Notes: generated by a model not told the origin, from the sequence alone. Counted from the stretch's first letter, positions 9,165-18,540 are shown. The stretch: DNA of 64,000 nt from GCA-2686265 sp036010965 (GCA_036010965.1 DASCMO010000103.1:35853-99852); one strand, 5' to 3'. Program-made: numbers and translations.

Positions 9165-9566
9165 TCAGCCCCGACCGGGCGATTCGGGCGGTTTCCGCCC
9201 CGCCCAGGCCAGCAGGACCCAGCCGACGATGAAGGCCGCCCCGCCCAGGGGCGTGATCGGGCCCAGGAGAGCCGGTCCACCGAGGGCCAACCCGTAGAGC
9301 GAGCCGCAGAACCCGACCGTTCCGGCCAGCAGGGCCCAGCCCGCTCCGGCCAGCGCCCTGCTTCGCTGCGCGCTTCCTGCGCCGCGCGCCATCAGGCCCA
9401 GCGCGAGCAGCGCGACGGCGTGGAACATCTGGTAGTGGACGGCGGTGCGCCAGACCTCGAGCTGCCTGGTGTCCAGGCGCTCGGCCAGCCCATGCGCTCC
9501 GAAGGCGCCCAGCCCCACGGCGATCGCGCCCGAGAGCGCGCCGACGACGATCCAGTTCTGTTTCAT
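9165..9566 (-). CDS. DUF423 family inner-membrane protein
   Basis: A 133-residue protein with four predicted membrane segments. Family signatures are GLGAFGAHGL near residue 20, YQMFHAVALLALG near 45, and GPITPLGGAAFIVGW near 105. This is the YgdD-like family, widespread and without an established function. The ATG start follows AGGGTCCTTC-type sequence on the plus strand and gives the expected length. It is convergent with the SDR gene and lies 51 bases upstream (in transcription order, after) the secreted protein at 9618-11291. Confidence 0.9.
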   Translation of the reverse strand: MKQNWIVVGALSGAIAVGLGAFGAHGLAERLDTRQLEVWRTAVHYQMFHAVALLALGLMARGAGSAQRSRALAGAGWALLAGTVGFCGSLYGLALGGPALLGPITPLGGAAFIVGWVLLAWAGRKPPESPGRG

Positions 9567-9617
9567 CAGGGTCCTTCAACGCCCTCTTGCCAGGGCGATC
9601 CGTCGCGACACCGTTCG

Positions 9618-11291
9618 TCAGTCGATCGCGCCCGGAGGCAGGATCAACTCCCACTCAACATCTCCCTCGATCTCGATCTCGCGCTCCTTCCAGAGTACGT
9701 CGCGGTGCCAGCGCGAGCTGAGCTTCCAGACGCCGGGCTGGAGATCCTCGATCCGCAAGGGGACATCGGGCGCGAGCAAGGGCAAGTCGAGCGGCTCGCC
9801 GTTGACCCAGACCTCGACCGGCAAACCCTGGTGGCGAGCCTGGGTCGCGATCTCGAAGCTCGCGAGATCGACCGTCGCCTCCTCCAGTTCGAGCACGACC
9901 TGCGTGTCCCCCGGCCGCACGACGCTCCCCGCCCAACCTCGACCGCGCGGGCCGCGCGCCGTCAGGTAGCGCACCGCCGAAAGGGCCTCGTCCGCCGAGA
10001 GCTCGAAGCGGCCGTCCGAGCCGGTCAAGGCCGACTGCACGCCCAGATTGGGAAAGACGTGCGTCTCGTGCACTCCCGCCGGCATCTTCAAGAGCCGCTG
10101 GGTGCCCTTGGCGCGGTCGGGGACCTCCAAGGTCACGAGCGCACCGCCAACCGGACGCCCGGCGCGCTGCACGACACCGCGCACCGAGGGCACCGGCTCG
10201 AGGTGCAGGACGAGGTGCAGGGGCTTCCCCGAAGAGAGGTTGACCTCCGTCTTCATCGGGACCGCACGCGCTCCGGCATGGAAAAGAAAGGCCTGGAAAC
10301 GATCGGGAGGCAGGTCCTCGACCGTCACCGTATTGCCCGGAAAGATCGACACCGGACTGATGCTGTACCAGGGGAACTTGCGCTGGCGCTGACGCTCGTT
10401 CTGGGCGCCGAACAGAGGCATCAAGAAGAGCTGGGCCGACTGGGTCGCACCGACGCGCTCGGGGATCGTGACCTTCAAGCTTACCCCGCGCTCGAGCACG
10501 TACTTCAAGCGACCGCGAGGGATCGTCTGGCCGGCAGTGATGTTGTAACTCTCGCGATACGCCGCGTAGCCCGGCTTGTCCACGTGGACAAGCACCTGGC
10601 CAGAGGACATCTGCGGGAAGTAGAAGAACCCGCGCTCGTCGGTGGTGGTCCGCCGGCCGTCCATCGTGACCTCGGCCGTCTGCAAGGGCTCACCCCCGGT
10701 GTCGATCACCTGGCCGTAGACGGCGGCGGGCCGGCCAAAACCGACGTTCAGCAAGGCTTGCTTGTCGTTGCGCAAGCGCAACTCGCGCATCGCGCCGGGA
10801 ATCGTCGCGCCGGTGATCTCGACGATCGAGAGCCCCGGGTACAGATCGCTGGCCCCCAGCTTTCCGTCCGGACCGGTCTCCAGCACGCGCGAAGCGTTCG
10901 GACCGGCGATGAACGTCACGCGGCAAGGCGCGCCCCGTCCCGTCGCGTCGCTGATGCGCCCGCGCAAACGGGCGCTCGCGCCGCTGCCCAGGCCGGGGGC
11001 GTTCTCGGCGTCGAGCAGACCGGACGCGCGCACCAGCTCCAGTTCGATCTCGAGGGGAAAGAGCACAGTCGTCGCCGTCGGATCGGGCACGGCCGGGCCC
11101 TGGGAACCGGCCCGCAACTCCCCCGCCACGGGTACGGCCAGACCGGCCCCGACGCCGCGGGACGGCCCCGGCGTCTGTACCAGAGGAGCCGCGGCCGAGC
11201 CCTCGCCACCCGAGACCGACCACACCACGGCCGCCAGAGCGCTGCCGAGGGCGAGCAGCACTGCCATCAGGATCACCTGCCGCCTGTTCAT
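9618..11291 (-). CDS. Membrane-anchored/secreted protein with carboxypeptidase-regulatory-like domains
   Basis: The preferred start is the ATG at 11291, which gives MNRRQVILMAVLLALGSALA, a clean N-terminal membrane or signal segment; the frame stays open 26 codons further upstream. About 557 residues. Several Ig-like beta-sandwich repeats of the CarboxypepD_reg type are visible: LRGRISDATGRGAPCRVTF, VYGQVIDTGGEPLQTAEV with TTTDERGFFYFPQM, and VRGVVQRAGRPVGGALVTL with TGSDGRFEL. There is no catalytic domain, so it may be a structural or adhesion protein of the envelope. It is divergent from the FG-GAP protein with a 101-base shared upstream region. Confidence 0.8.
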   Translation of the reverse strand: MNRRQVILMAVLLALGSALAAVVWSVSGGEGSAAAPLVQTPGPSRGVGAGLAVPVAGELRAGSQGPAVPDPTATTVLFPLEIELELVRASGLLDAENAPGLGSGASARLRGRISDATGRGAPCRVTFIAGPNASRVLETGPDGKLGASDLYPGLSIVEITGATIPGAMRELRLRNDKQALLNVGFGRPAAVYGQVIDTGGEPLQTAEVTMDGRRTTTDERGFFYFPQMSSGQVLVHVDKPGYAAYRESYNITAGQTIPRGRLKYVLERGVSLKVTIPERVGATQSAQLFLMPLFGAQNERQRQRKFPWYSISPVSIFPGNTVTVEDLPPDRFQAFLFHAGARAVPMKTEVNLSSGKPLHLVLHLEPVPSVRGVVQRAGRPVGGALVTLEVPDRAKGTQRLLKMPAGVHETHVFPNLGVQSALTGSDGRFELSADEALSAVRYLTARGPRGRGWAGSVVRPGDTQVVLELEEATVDLASFEIATQARHQGLPVEVWVNGEPLDLPLLAPDVPLRIEDLQPGVWKLSSRWHRDVLWKEREIEIEGDVEWELILPPGAID

Positions 11292-11392
11292 GAAACGCCG
11301 ATCACGGGAGCCCTCTGGGTCCGAAGCACCCTCGAATAGCAGGATAGACGACGCCGGTTGCCGCTCCACCCCCCCCTTTCCACAATGCCGCG

Positions 11393-13549
11393 ATGACCAG
11401 CGGCGGATTTTTCGGGCTGGCGCTCGGATCCTGGTTCCTCGCGACGGCTGCGGGAGGGGGCGACGGTCTGCCCCTGCCGCACCTCGCGGCCCGCCTCGAG
11501 CTCGAAGTAGGCGGCAAACCCGAGGGCTGCCTCGCCTGCGACCTCGACGGCGACGGACGCGACGAGCTGCTGGCGGCCATGCGCCTTCCCGGCACGCTGC
11601 TCGTGTGGCCCCGACCTCCCAGCGCCTGGGAGCTGGCGGTCGAACCGATCGAGATCCCCGTCGGCGCCTGGCCCCTGGGCCCGGTCGCCCTGCCTGGCCC
11701 GGACGGCGCGCGGGTGGCCGTTGCGTCGCGCGCCGACGACGCGATCGAGGTACTCCGCATCGCTCTCGGCGACGGCGAGGTCACGCGCCGCGTCCTCCCG
11801 CTCCGCGCCCGACCGCGCGTCATCGCCGCGGGCGATCTGGGCGCGGACGGTCGCTTCGAGGTCGCCGTCGTCGACACGGCCGGCCGAATCGTCCTCTGGG
11901 ATGGCGAGCAGGCGGCGACGAGCTTCGAGACGGGCGAGGAGCTCGCAACCTGCCTGCACATCCTGCGCGACGGCACGGGCGTCGCCGTCGGCTACCAGGG
12001 CTCACGCCAGGTGCGCCTGTTCCGACGCCGTGCGGGCGGCGGACCGCTCGAACTCGAAGCGGGCGAGACTCACGACCTCGGCGGCCTGCCGCGCGCCATC
12101 GCCGAGCTTGACCTCGACCGGGACGGCGCCCCCGAGTTGCTGGTCGCCGGCGGCGATCGCTGGCTGTGGATCCTGGGCGAGAACGGCGCCACGGGCGAGC
12201 CACGGCGCATGGAGGTGGGCCTGGTCCCCCTGCGTATGCAACCGGCCGACATGACGGGCGACGGCCGCGACGAGCTGGTCCTGTTGCAGTTCGGCGAGCT
12301 CACCTACCAGGTGATCGCGGGCCTGGGCGACGCGGACAGCCTGCGCGCGCTCGAATACGCCGGCCAGAATCCCTGGGACCTCGCGGTCGGCGACCTGAAC
12401 GGCGACGGCCTGCCCGAACTGGCCTTCGCCAATCCCGACGCCCGGCGCGTGAGCGTGCTATTCGGCAACGCGCCCTACGGCCTGCGCCAGGCGCAGCGCA
12501 TTCCGACCGGACGCGCGCCGCACTCGATCGCCTGCGGCGACCTCGACGGCGACGGTCGAGTAGAGGCCGCGGTGCTCAACTCCCTCGAAGGGACGCTCTC
12601 CCTGCTCCCCAACATCAGCGGCAACCTGCGCCAGGGCTTCAGCCTGCCCGCCGGCGAAGGAGCCAACCACGTCGCCGTGATGGACGTGAACGGAGATGGA
12701 CTCCGGGATGTCCTCTGGACCGCTCGCGACGCGGGCGGCGTGTATCTTCGGGCAGCCCTGGGCGACGGGGAACGCGGCCTGCCGACGCTCACACCCCCTA
12801 CCGCACTGCAAGGCGTGCGCGAGGCCGAAGACGCCCTCTTCCGCGAGGAGAAGGGCAGCGTCGAGGTCTTCATCGCCGACCGGGAGGCCGGCCGACTCTC
12901 CTGGTTCGCCGTCGGAGCCAGCGGCGAAGCGCTGCGAGTCCAGCCCCTGCACTCGGTCCTACTCCCCGCCGCGCCGCGCACCCTGGCGCTGGTGACGGTC
13001 GCGGGCCGCGAGCTAGTCGCGGTCGCCATGGGCACGGAACAGGGGCGCGCCGGGATGACCCTTGTGGAGGCGCGCCGCGCCGGTGACACCGGACACCTGA
13101 CCGCGGGCGAAGGCCCGCGCACCTGGAGCCTGCCGATCGCCCTGTGCACCGCCGATTTCGACGGCGACGGCCTCGACGACCTGGTGCACCTCGGACGCTT
13201 GCGGCCCGGCCGAACGGGCGGGATGGTGGAGGTCTTCCTCCAGCGCGAGGGCGGCGTCTGGCGCGAGCTGCCGACCTTCGAGACCGGCCAGCGGCCATTT
13301 GGGATCGCGGCCCGCGACCTGACCGGCGACGGCCGCGCCGAGATCGTGGTCAGCGCCCAGAACAGCCACCACGTGAACCTGTGGTTCCCCGACGGCGCCG
13401 CCGAGCCGCGCTTCAAGCGCGCCGCCGACCTGGGGGTCGGCACGGGGCCCCTCGACCTGCTCTTCGCCGACCTCACCGGCGACGGGCGCGTGCGGCTACT
13501 CGTGGCCAACGCCTTCAGCAACGACCTGTCGGTGATCGAGGTGCGCTGA
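11393..13549 (+). CDS. FG-GAP/VCBS repeat secreted protein
   Basis: 718 residues, with an N-terminal signal (FFGLALGSWFLATAAGG). The whole mature chain is a series of integrin-like beta-propeller repeats. Each carries a calcium-type loop such as CDLDGDGRDEL, DLNGDGLPEL, DLDGDGRVEA, DVNGDGLRDV, DFDGDGLDDL and DLTGDGRAEI. No enzyme domain was found. Such propellers usually mediate extracellular binding. The start ATG at 11393 faces the start of the neighbouring secreted protein, suggesting a shared bidirectional promoter region. Confidence 0.88.
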   Translation: MTSGGFFGLALGSWFLATAAGGGDGLPLPHLAARLELEVGGKPEGCLACDLDGDGRDELLAAMRLPGTLLVWPRPPSAWELAVEPIEIPVGAWPLGPVALPGPDGARVAVASRADDAIEVLRIALGDGEVTRRVLPLRARPRVIAAGDLGADGRFEVAVVDTAGRIVLWDGEQAATSFETGEELATCLHILRDGTGVAVGYQGSRQVRLFRRRAGGGPLELEAGETHDLGGLPRAIAELDLDRDGAPELLVAGGDRWLWILGENGATGEPRRMEVGLVPLRMQPADMTGDGRDELVLLQFGELTYQVIAGLGDADSLRALEYAGQNPWDLAVGDLNGDGLPELAFANPDARRVSVLFGNAPYGLRQAQRIPTGRAPHSIACGDLDGDGRVEAAVLNSLEGTLSLLPNISGNLRQGFSLPAGEGANHVAVMDVNGDGLRDVLWTARDAGGVYLRAALGDGERGLPTLTPPTALQGVREAEDALFREEKGSVEVFIADREAGRLSWFAVGASGEALRVQPLHSVLLPAAPRTLALVTVAGRELVAVAMGTEQGRAGMTLVEARRAGDTGHLTAGEGPRTWSLPIALCTADFDGDGLDDLVHLGRLRPGRTGGMVEVFLQREGGVWRELPTFETGQRPFGIAARDLTGDGRAEIVVSAQNSHHVNLWFPDGAAEPRFKRAADLGVGTGPLDLLFADLTGDGRVRLLVANAFSNDLSVIEVR

Positions 13550-13550
13550 A

Positions 13551-13584
13551 GCGCGTCGCGCCTTCTGGCGCAACAGAGACGCGC
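13551..13584. terminator. Nested hairpin between convergent genes
   Basis: GCGCGTC pairs with GACGCGC (7 bp). Inside it GCGCC pairs with GGCGC around TTCT, with six unpaired bases on the 3' side. It starts one base after the FG-GAP stop and ends nine bases before the stop of the convergent gene, so it could serve both. There is no U-tract. Confidence 0.45.
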
Positions 13585-13592
13585 GGCGCCCC

Positions 13593-15377
13593 TCAGGGTT
13601 TCAGCTTGCCCAGCATCTCCACCAGACCGGGAGCGAAGCGCAGGGTGCCGCCGCCGGGGTTGATACCACTGTGCTCGCTGCGCGTCGACAGGAAGCCGTA
13701 GGGACGGCGGTATTCGGCGACGCTGCTGCGCAAAACGGTCGTGAACATGGCCCGCAGCTCGCTCGTGCGCAAACCGAGCTCCCCGTCGTAGGCGATCGCG
13801 AGACCGGCCAGGAGGTTTTGCGGGACGCCGGTGAAGTCCCCCACCTGCAGGTCCGCCCGCGGATCGAAGCCGAAGATCGTCACGTCGCCCCAGGCGCCGT
13901 TGCCGTACTGCTCGCCCTTGAAGTGGGAGCGCACGGCCGCGCGCAGGAGGTCGGCGACTCGGGACGCTTCCGCGGGCTCCAGGCGTGCCATACGCGCCAG
14001 GATCTCCCAGCATCGGACCTGGTCGGCGGCCACGTTGCCCCCCAGGCGCAGAGCGTCACGCCACATCGGCGCGTAGTGGCGATATCCGCTCAGGACGATA
14101 CGCCGGAACGTCTCGTCGGAGGGGTGCGCCTTCCACATCACCAGGGCGCGCTCGCCGTAGTGGCCGAACTCGTCATCGAAGCCTGGGTCGATGACGTCCC
14201 AGGTTCCGTGCCAGAGGTGGGTGAATTCGAAGGTCCCCACGGCTTCGCGGGCTGCCGCCGTGAAGCGCTCATCGCCGGTGTACGCCCCCAGGCGTGCCAG
14301 CTGCGCCGGGACATCCAGGCGGCGCAGGGGCGGGTAGCCGGTGGCGGGCCGCCCGTTGCCCGGCCGATAGCCCGGCGCGATGTTGCCATCCGGCAGGACG
14401 CCCTCCGCCAGCACGTGCTCCCCGATGGTGACGGCGTGGGCCAGGGCGCGCTCGCGAGTGCGCTCGGGGCCGCGCTCGAAGAGGTCGAGCAGGAAGCGCA
14501 GGGCGACGTGGACCTCCCGCGGCCGCTCGTTCTCAGGGACGTCCTCCTCGACGTTCCAGCCACACGGAAGCCCGGTCCCCGGATCGAGGGCGAGCTCCAG
14601 GTAGTCGTCCACGAAATCTTCGAGGCGGCGACGCCAGGCTGGGTCCTCGCGGGCCTCGAGGGCGTCGAAGAGCACGAAGTAGAGCGAGCTCATCCCGCCC
14701 GCGCCGATGCCCGCGGGCTCGCCGCTCACCACGTCGTAGTAACGACAGACGAATTGCGTCTCGCGTGGCCCGACGCGGTCGAGCGAACGCTCGGTCCACT
14801 CGCCGAAGAACCAATCGAGGTGGACGATGATCTCCTCCCGCAGTGCGTTCTCGTCGGGGCAGGGGAGCTCGACCTCCACGCGAATGTCCGTCCACCATGC
14901 CGCGTCGCCCGCGTCGGCTTCCAGGGTCAGGAGGAAGCGCGGCGAGGGCGCGAGCGAAGCGAAGGGTTCCAGGCTCGCGGGCCGAAACTCGAACTCCTCG
15001 ACAGCCCCCGCGGAAGGGCCGCTGTCCAGCTCGAAGCGCACGCGCGCCCCGCGACCGTCCGTGACCACCACGCGCCCACGGCCCGACATGCGCCCTCGGA
15101 CGACGATGCTCTCGACCAGCGGGCCGTAAGCCGCGAAGGGCTGATGCGCCTTGAGGGATCCCGCGCTGCCCAGCCAGGTGGTGCCGTCGCGTTCGACGAG
15201 CTGCTCGACCCCGCGCGCCGTACGCCACCAGGGGACGAGCGCAGGAGCGCCCTCGGTCTCGCCCACGAGCGCCTCCTCATCGAAGCGCGGGTTGTCGATC
15301 AGTTGCACCCAGACCGTCGGCTCGTCACTACTCGTGCCCGTCGCCGTGCAAGGAAGCGACAACATGAGCGACGCCAC
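13593..15377 (-). CDS. Unknown exported protein with alpha-barrel-like region
   Basis: 594 residues, not recognised as a named family. The GTG start at 15377 gives MASLMLSLPC, which has a lipobox-like SLPC but an unusually short leader; ATG at 15365 is an alternative. Residues ~25-185 look like a beta-sandwich binding domain (FELDSGPSAGAVEEFEFRP). Residues ~190-590 are helical with Trp/Tyr/His-rich turns (HLWHGTWDVIDPGFDDEFGHY, GNGAWGDVTIFGFDPRADL), resembling six-hairpin glycosidase or lyase folds. A sugar-active enzyme is possible but no catalytic residues can be assigned. It is divergent from the dehydrogenase-like gene. Confidence 0.7.
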   Translation of the reverse strand: MASLMLSLPCTATGTSSDEPTVWVQLIDNPRFDEEALVGETEGAPALVPWWRTARGVEQLVERDGTTWLGSAGSLKAHQPFAAYGPLVESIVVRGRMSGRGRVVVTDGRGARVRFELDSGPSAGAVEEFEFRPASLEPFASLAPSPRFLLTLEADAGDAAWWTDIRVEVELPCPDENALREEIIVHLDWFFGEWTERSLDRVGPRETQFVCRYYDVVSGEPAGIGAGGMSSLYFVLFDALEAREDPAWRRRLEDFVDDYLELALDPGTGLPCGWNVEEDVPENERPREVHVALRFLLDLFERGPERTRERALAHAVTIGEHVLAEGVLPDGNIAPGYRPGNGRPATGYPPLRRLDVPAQLARLGAYTGDERFTAAAREAVGTFEFTHLWHGTWDVIDPGFDDEFGHYGERALVMWKAHPSDETFRRIVLSGYRHYAPMWRDALRLGGNVAADQVRCWEILARMARLEPAEASRVADLLRAAVRSHFKGEQYGNGAWGDVTIFGFDPRADLQVGDFTGVPQNLLAGLAIAYDGELGLRTSELRAMFTTVLRSSVAEYRRPYGFLSTRSEHSGINPGGGTLRFAPGLVEMLGKLKP

Positions 15378-15451
15378 GGCATAGATGTGTGATCTGGTGG
15401 GAATGGCTGGCTATCCTGTCCGGCTTCATTCTCGCACGGAGAACTGACCAG

Positions 15452-16477
15452 ATGAAGCACCACACCATCGTCGAGATCCTCGGGGACGGCATTTCCGCCG
15501 AACTCTCCGAGAGCGTCCACGCCGTGGCCGAGGTTTTGCCTCTCGGCCTCGAGTTCGTCGAGATGGACCTTTCAAACGCCGAACGCGAGCGGATCGGCCC
15601 GGAGATCTACGATCGCGCCGAGGAGCTGATGCGGCTCCACCGGGTGGCGATCAAGTACCCCACGGCCACGACCCGCGAGAGTCCCAACAAGGTGCTGCGC
15701 GATCGCTGCCGCTTCGCGGTCATCCATCGGCCGGTGTGCTCGATCCCGGGCATCGAAACCAATTTCACGCAGCAGCTCGACATCGACGTGGTGCGCGTCG
15801 CCACCGGCGGCACCTACGACGACGCCGGGCGGCGCATCGGACCGGACACGGCAGTTTCCTTGCGCGTCATCTCCCGCGGACCGAGCAGGCACGCGGCGCG
15901 CTTCGCCTTCAAGCAGGCGCTGGTGCGCGGCACGGCCGTGGTCTCCACGAGCAAGTGGACGATCCAGCGCGAGACCGACGGCTTCTTCGAGGAGATTGTC
16001 GATCAGGTGGCCGAGGACTATCCCTCCGTCGAGTACCGGCGCGAGCTGTTCGACGCCCTCTTGGCCGGCCTGATCATGCACCCGGAACGCTACGGCGTGA
16101 TCGTGACACCAAACGAGTACGGCGACTTCCTCTCGGACGCCGCCTGCGGCCTGATCGGCTCCGTGGGGATCGGTGACAGCGCCTCCTACGCTTTCGATGA
16201 TGAGGGCCGGGTGGAGCTCGCCATGTTCGACCCCGCCGGCGGCAGCGCTCCCGACATCGCCGGAGAGGACGTCGCCAACCCCTGCGCGGCGCTCTTGGCC
16301 ATGGCGAACATGCTCGGGCACATCGGCGAGCGCACGGCCTCCACCGCCCTGCGTGATGGACTGATGGCGGCCATGGCCGAGGGCTGCAAGACGCGCGACA
16401 TCGGCGGCGATATGGGCACGCGCACCTTCACGGCCGAGGTCATCGAGCGCATGAAGGCGCGCCTCGCCGCGGGGTAG
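15452..16477 (+). CDS. Isocitrate/isopropylmalate dehydrogenase family protein, divergent
   Basis: A beta-decarboxylating dehydrogenase relative of 341 residues. The family signature is clear at the back: IVTPNEYGDFLSDAA with D225 and D229, D201 in LFDALLAGL, and GSAPDIAGEDVANP in the NAD-binding loop. K168 sits where the catalytic lysine is expected. The substrate pocket is different: the usual RENTE-type segment reads RVATGGTYDDAG, and the His before GSAPDIAG is Gly. NAD(P)-dependent oxidation of an unusual 2-hydroxyacid is inferred. The ATG at 15452 was preferred over a frame open from 15389 because of the GGAG upstream and the family N-terminus (ILGDGI). Confidence 0.82.
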   Translation: MKHHTIVEILGDGISAELSESVHAVAEVLPLGLEFVEMDLSNAERERIGPEIYDRAEELMRLHRVAIKYPTATTRESPNKVLRDRCRFAVIHRPVCSIPGIETNFTQQLDIDVVRVATGGTYDDAGRRIGPDTAVSLRVISRGPSRHAARFAFKQALVRGTAVVSTSKWTIQRETDGFFEEIVDQVAEDYPSVEYRRELFDALLAGLIMHPERYGVIVTPNEYGDFLSDAACGLIGSVGIGDSASYAFDDEGRVELAMFDPAGGSAPDIAGEDVANPCAALLAMANMLGHIGERTASTALRDGLMAAMAEGCKTRDIGGDMGTRTFTAEVIERMKARLAAG

Positions 16478-16584
16478 GTTCCCCTCAGCGCCTCGCCCGG
16501 ACCCCGCGCCCGACATCTTCTCGGGAAAGCCGGTGTGTCCCGGTGTGCGAGCTGGTAGCGAACGCGATCCGGCCGGAAACCCTA

Positions 16585-17949
16585 CTACCAGTGGATCTGC
16601 AAGCCGTTCGTCAGGTTGAACAGGGAACCGCAGGGGGAGAGGGTCGGGTCGGAGTACCAGAGCTGGTAGTTCTTCACGTCACCCGCGGAGATACCGCCGG
16701 CGGCGTGGATGTCGATCGATGTCTGGCAGGCCCCGGTCGCGTCCGCCATGACGATCTCCAGGCGGATGGCGTTTCCGCCGGCACAGCGGAGCCCGTCACC
16801 GAAGCTGATGCCCACACCACCCGCGATCTGGTTGTCGCCCTGGAAGAACAGACCAGGCTGGCCGGGAACCGCGCCCTCGCCCAGGAGCACGAGCGTTCCC
16901 GGGCCCGGAGGACCGGTCGCACTCAGGTGAGCGCCCTGGACGTTGGCTCCGTTGGCGCACCCGTGGCCGGAAGCTCCGGGATTGCCGCAGATCCCACCTG
17001 GGAATGACGAGGAACCGTCACAGAAGCAATAGCTCGCCCCGACGGCACCCGAGAGCACTTCGACCTCCGCCAGGGTCAGGAATCCGTTGCCGTCGTTGTT
17101 CTGACCGAGCAATTTCACGCGCACCCGATCGCCACCGGTCCCCGCCGGCAAGGAGACCCGGTGCACGCCGTTGGCCGGGACGCTGCCGGAACCGACGTAG
17201 TAGTCCTGGCCGAACTGCTCCGTCGCGCCGGAGAACACGGAGACGCGGAAGTTGCTGAGCCTGCCCGAGCAGCAGTCCAGGCGGTTGTAAAGCAGTACGC
17301 TCGAGAGTGCCGCGGTCGATCCGAAGTCGACCTCCCACCAGCTATCGGGGACGTCGGCGGTGTGGGTGCAGGAACCGTTTCCCCAGGTACCGCTCGTGTT
17401 TCCGTCGATGCCACGCAGTGCATCGCCGCCATGGGCGGTGGAGGACTGGAGCGCAATGCCCCCCAGGGCGAGGTTGTTCGCCGGCGTGCCCCCCACGAAC
17501 AACTCGAAAGAACCCGTCCCGGGAGCGGCGCCAGGAAAGTTGCCGAGCTGGATGGTGTAGATCTCGCCCGCGACCGCGCTCCACTCGGCCGTGGACTGCA
17601 GGCCGCAGGTGTCGTCGTTGCACGCCAGGGCCGAACCGCTCACTGGGCAGCCGCTACCCGGATAGACGGCTATCTTCGTGTCGGTACCAGTCTGGCTGCA
17701 GGTGTACAGTCGGACCGGACCATCCGCGGTCGCGCTCCACTCGAACCAGACATCGGTGCCAATGCCCGAGGTGCCGAACGCCAGACAGAGGGACTCACTC
17801 TGGCCCTCCGTTCCCGTGGTGGCGGCGGTGTTGTCGAAGAGGAAGCTCCCCTCTCCAACGATCTGGTCCGGAGCGTTGCAGGAGTCACCGCCGCCGAAGG
17901 GCTGCGAAGGAGCCGCGAGGAGGACGGAGAGAACCAGCAGAGAGCTCAT
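16585..17949 (-). CDS. Secreted discoidin-domain protein with shared Cys-rich C-terminal module
   Basis: 454 residues. A signal peptide (LLVLSVLLAAP) is followed by a beta-rich domain at ~23-152 (GSFLFDNTAATTGTEGQ, TDVWFEW, VYPGSGCP, ALACNDD) that recurs in the protein at 48553-49560. An F5/8 type C (discoidin) domain spans ~158-302 (SSTAHGGDALRGIDGNTSG, SWWEVDFG, LLYNRLDCC, LTLAEVEV). The C-terminal module at 307-454 starts YCFCDG and ends LFNLTNGLQIHW, and is shared with four other proteins of the window. The architecture implies an extracellular carbohydrate- or surface-binding protein; the C-module may handle sorting or attachment. Confidence 0.88.
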   Translation of the reverse strand: MSSLLVLSVLLAAPSQPFGGGDSCNAPDQIVGEGSFLFDNTAATTGTEGQSESLCLAFGTSGIGTDVWFEWSATADGPVRLYTCSQTGTDTKIAVYPGSGCPVSGSALACNDDTCGLQSTAEWSAVAGEIYTIQLGNFPGAAPGTGSFELFVGGTPANNLALGGIALQSSTAHGGDALRGIDGNTSGTWGNGSCTHTADVPDSWWEVDFGSTAALSSVLLYNRLDCCSGRLSNFRVSVFSGATEQFGQDYYVGSGSVPANGVHRVSLPAGTGGDRVRVKLLGQNNDGNGFLTLAEVEVLSGAVGASYCFCDGSSSFPGGICGNPGASGHGCANGANVQGAHLSATGPPGPGTLVLLGEGAVPGQPGLFFQGDNQIAGGVGISFGDGLRCAGGNAIRLEIVMADATGACQTSIDIHAAGGISAGDVKNYQLWYSDPTLSPCGSLFNLTNGLQIHW

Positions 17950-18265
17950 CGAGTTGTTCCCGGGAGTGAGTGATCCGGAGGGCCTCCCGGCCCAACCACG
18001 AGCATCTGGAGTGGTCCATCCTACGCCAGGGAGCGCTCTTCGGACACCCGCCCCCCCCTACCCTGCCGGCGATGCGGGTCGAGGCCTGCTCGTGCGCTGG
18101 GGGCCGCCGACGGTCTCCGAACTACGACTGCTCCGGGAGCGGGGCGCCGGGGATCGCTGACCGCTCGATCCTCAGCACGGCCCGCGCGGATGGAACAGAC
18201 ACGGCCGCAGGAGCGCGAGGCTCCCGCGGCCGTACGAGTCGGTGGGTACTGGAGAGCCCGTCGGG
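17950..18265. other. Gene-free 316-base gap with strong hairpin
   Basis: No coding frame with plausible codon use was found. It contains the promoter-side flank of the discoidin gene, a homopolymer-rich stretch (eight Cs near 18050), and the hairpin at 18201-18233. Confidence 0.4.
18201..18233 (-). terminator. Hairpin downstream of small membrane protein gene
   Basis: ACGGCCGC pairs with GCGGCCGT. After one A/C mismatch, GGAGC pairs with GCTCC around the loop GCGAG. That makes 13 paired bases, 33 bases past the stop of the minus-strand gene. No real U-tract follows, so termination is inferred from position and stability only. Confidence 0.5.
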
Positions 18266-18499
18266 CTAGTTGGGAGCGGTCCGCTGCTCCCTACCGTAGA
18301 TGACGACGAACAGGAGCAAGGCGATCAAGCCTGCCAGGCCCTTGTCCGAGATGTTACCTGCAAGAGTGGCGATCCCCGTCGCGATCCCCGTGGTACCGGG
18401 GAAAAGGATGTCGATCACGACACCCACGACGATCAGCGAAACGCCAAAGCTGGCGAGGTCGCGGAGTAACCGCGTGGCCTTCGAGATGGTCTGTTGCAT
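18266..18499 (-). CDS. Small two-segment membrane protein (tandem paralogue 2)
   Basis: 77 residues. Two hydrophobic segments are separated by a short Gly/Thr-rich stretch: FGVSLIVVGVVIDILF (about 18-33) and GLAGLIALLLFVVIYG (about 54-69), with a polar C-terminus. It shares the FP-x-T-x-G turn and GL-x-GLI-x-LLLF with the protein encoded immediately upstream at 18616-18852. Codon use is coherent and the ATG is well placed. I do not recognise the family. The strong hairpin after the stop supports a real transcription unit. Possible roles (envelope stress, channel-like) are speculative. Confidence 0.68.
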   Translation of the reverse strand: MQQTISKATRLLRDLASFGVSLIVVGVVIDILFPGTTGIATGIATLAGNISDKGLAGLIALLLFVVIYGREQRTAPN

Positions 18500-18540
18500 G
18501 GCCGAATGTTGGATTGGGTTGCGGGAAGAGGCTGTGGCCG

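Noticed and set aside
16604..16620. GCAAGCCGTTCGT resembling the intergenic repeat core
   Set aside because: It encodes part of NLTNGLQI in the C-terminal module; the rest of the repeat is absent, so the match is chance.
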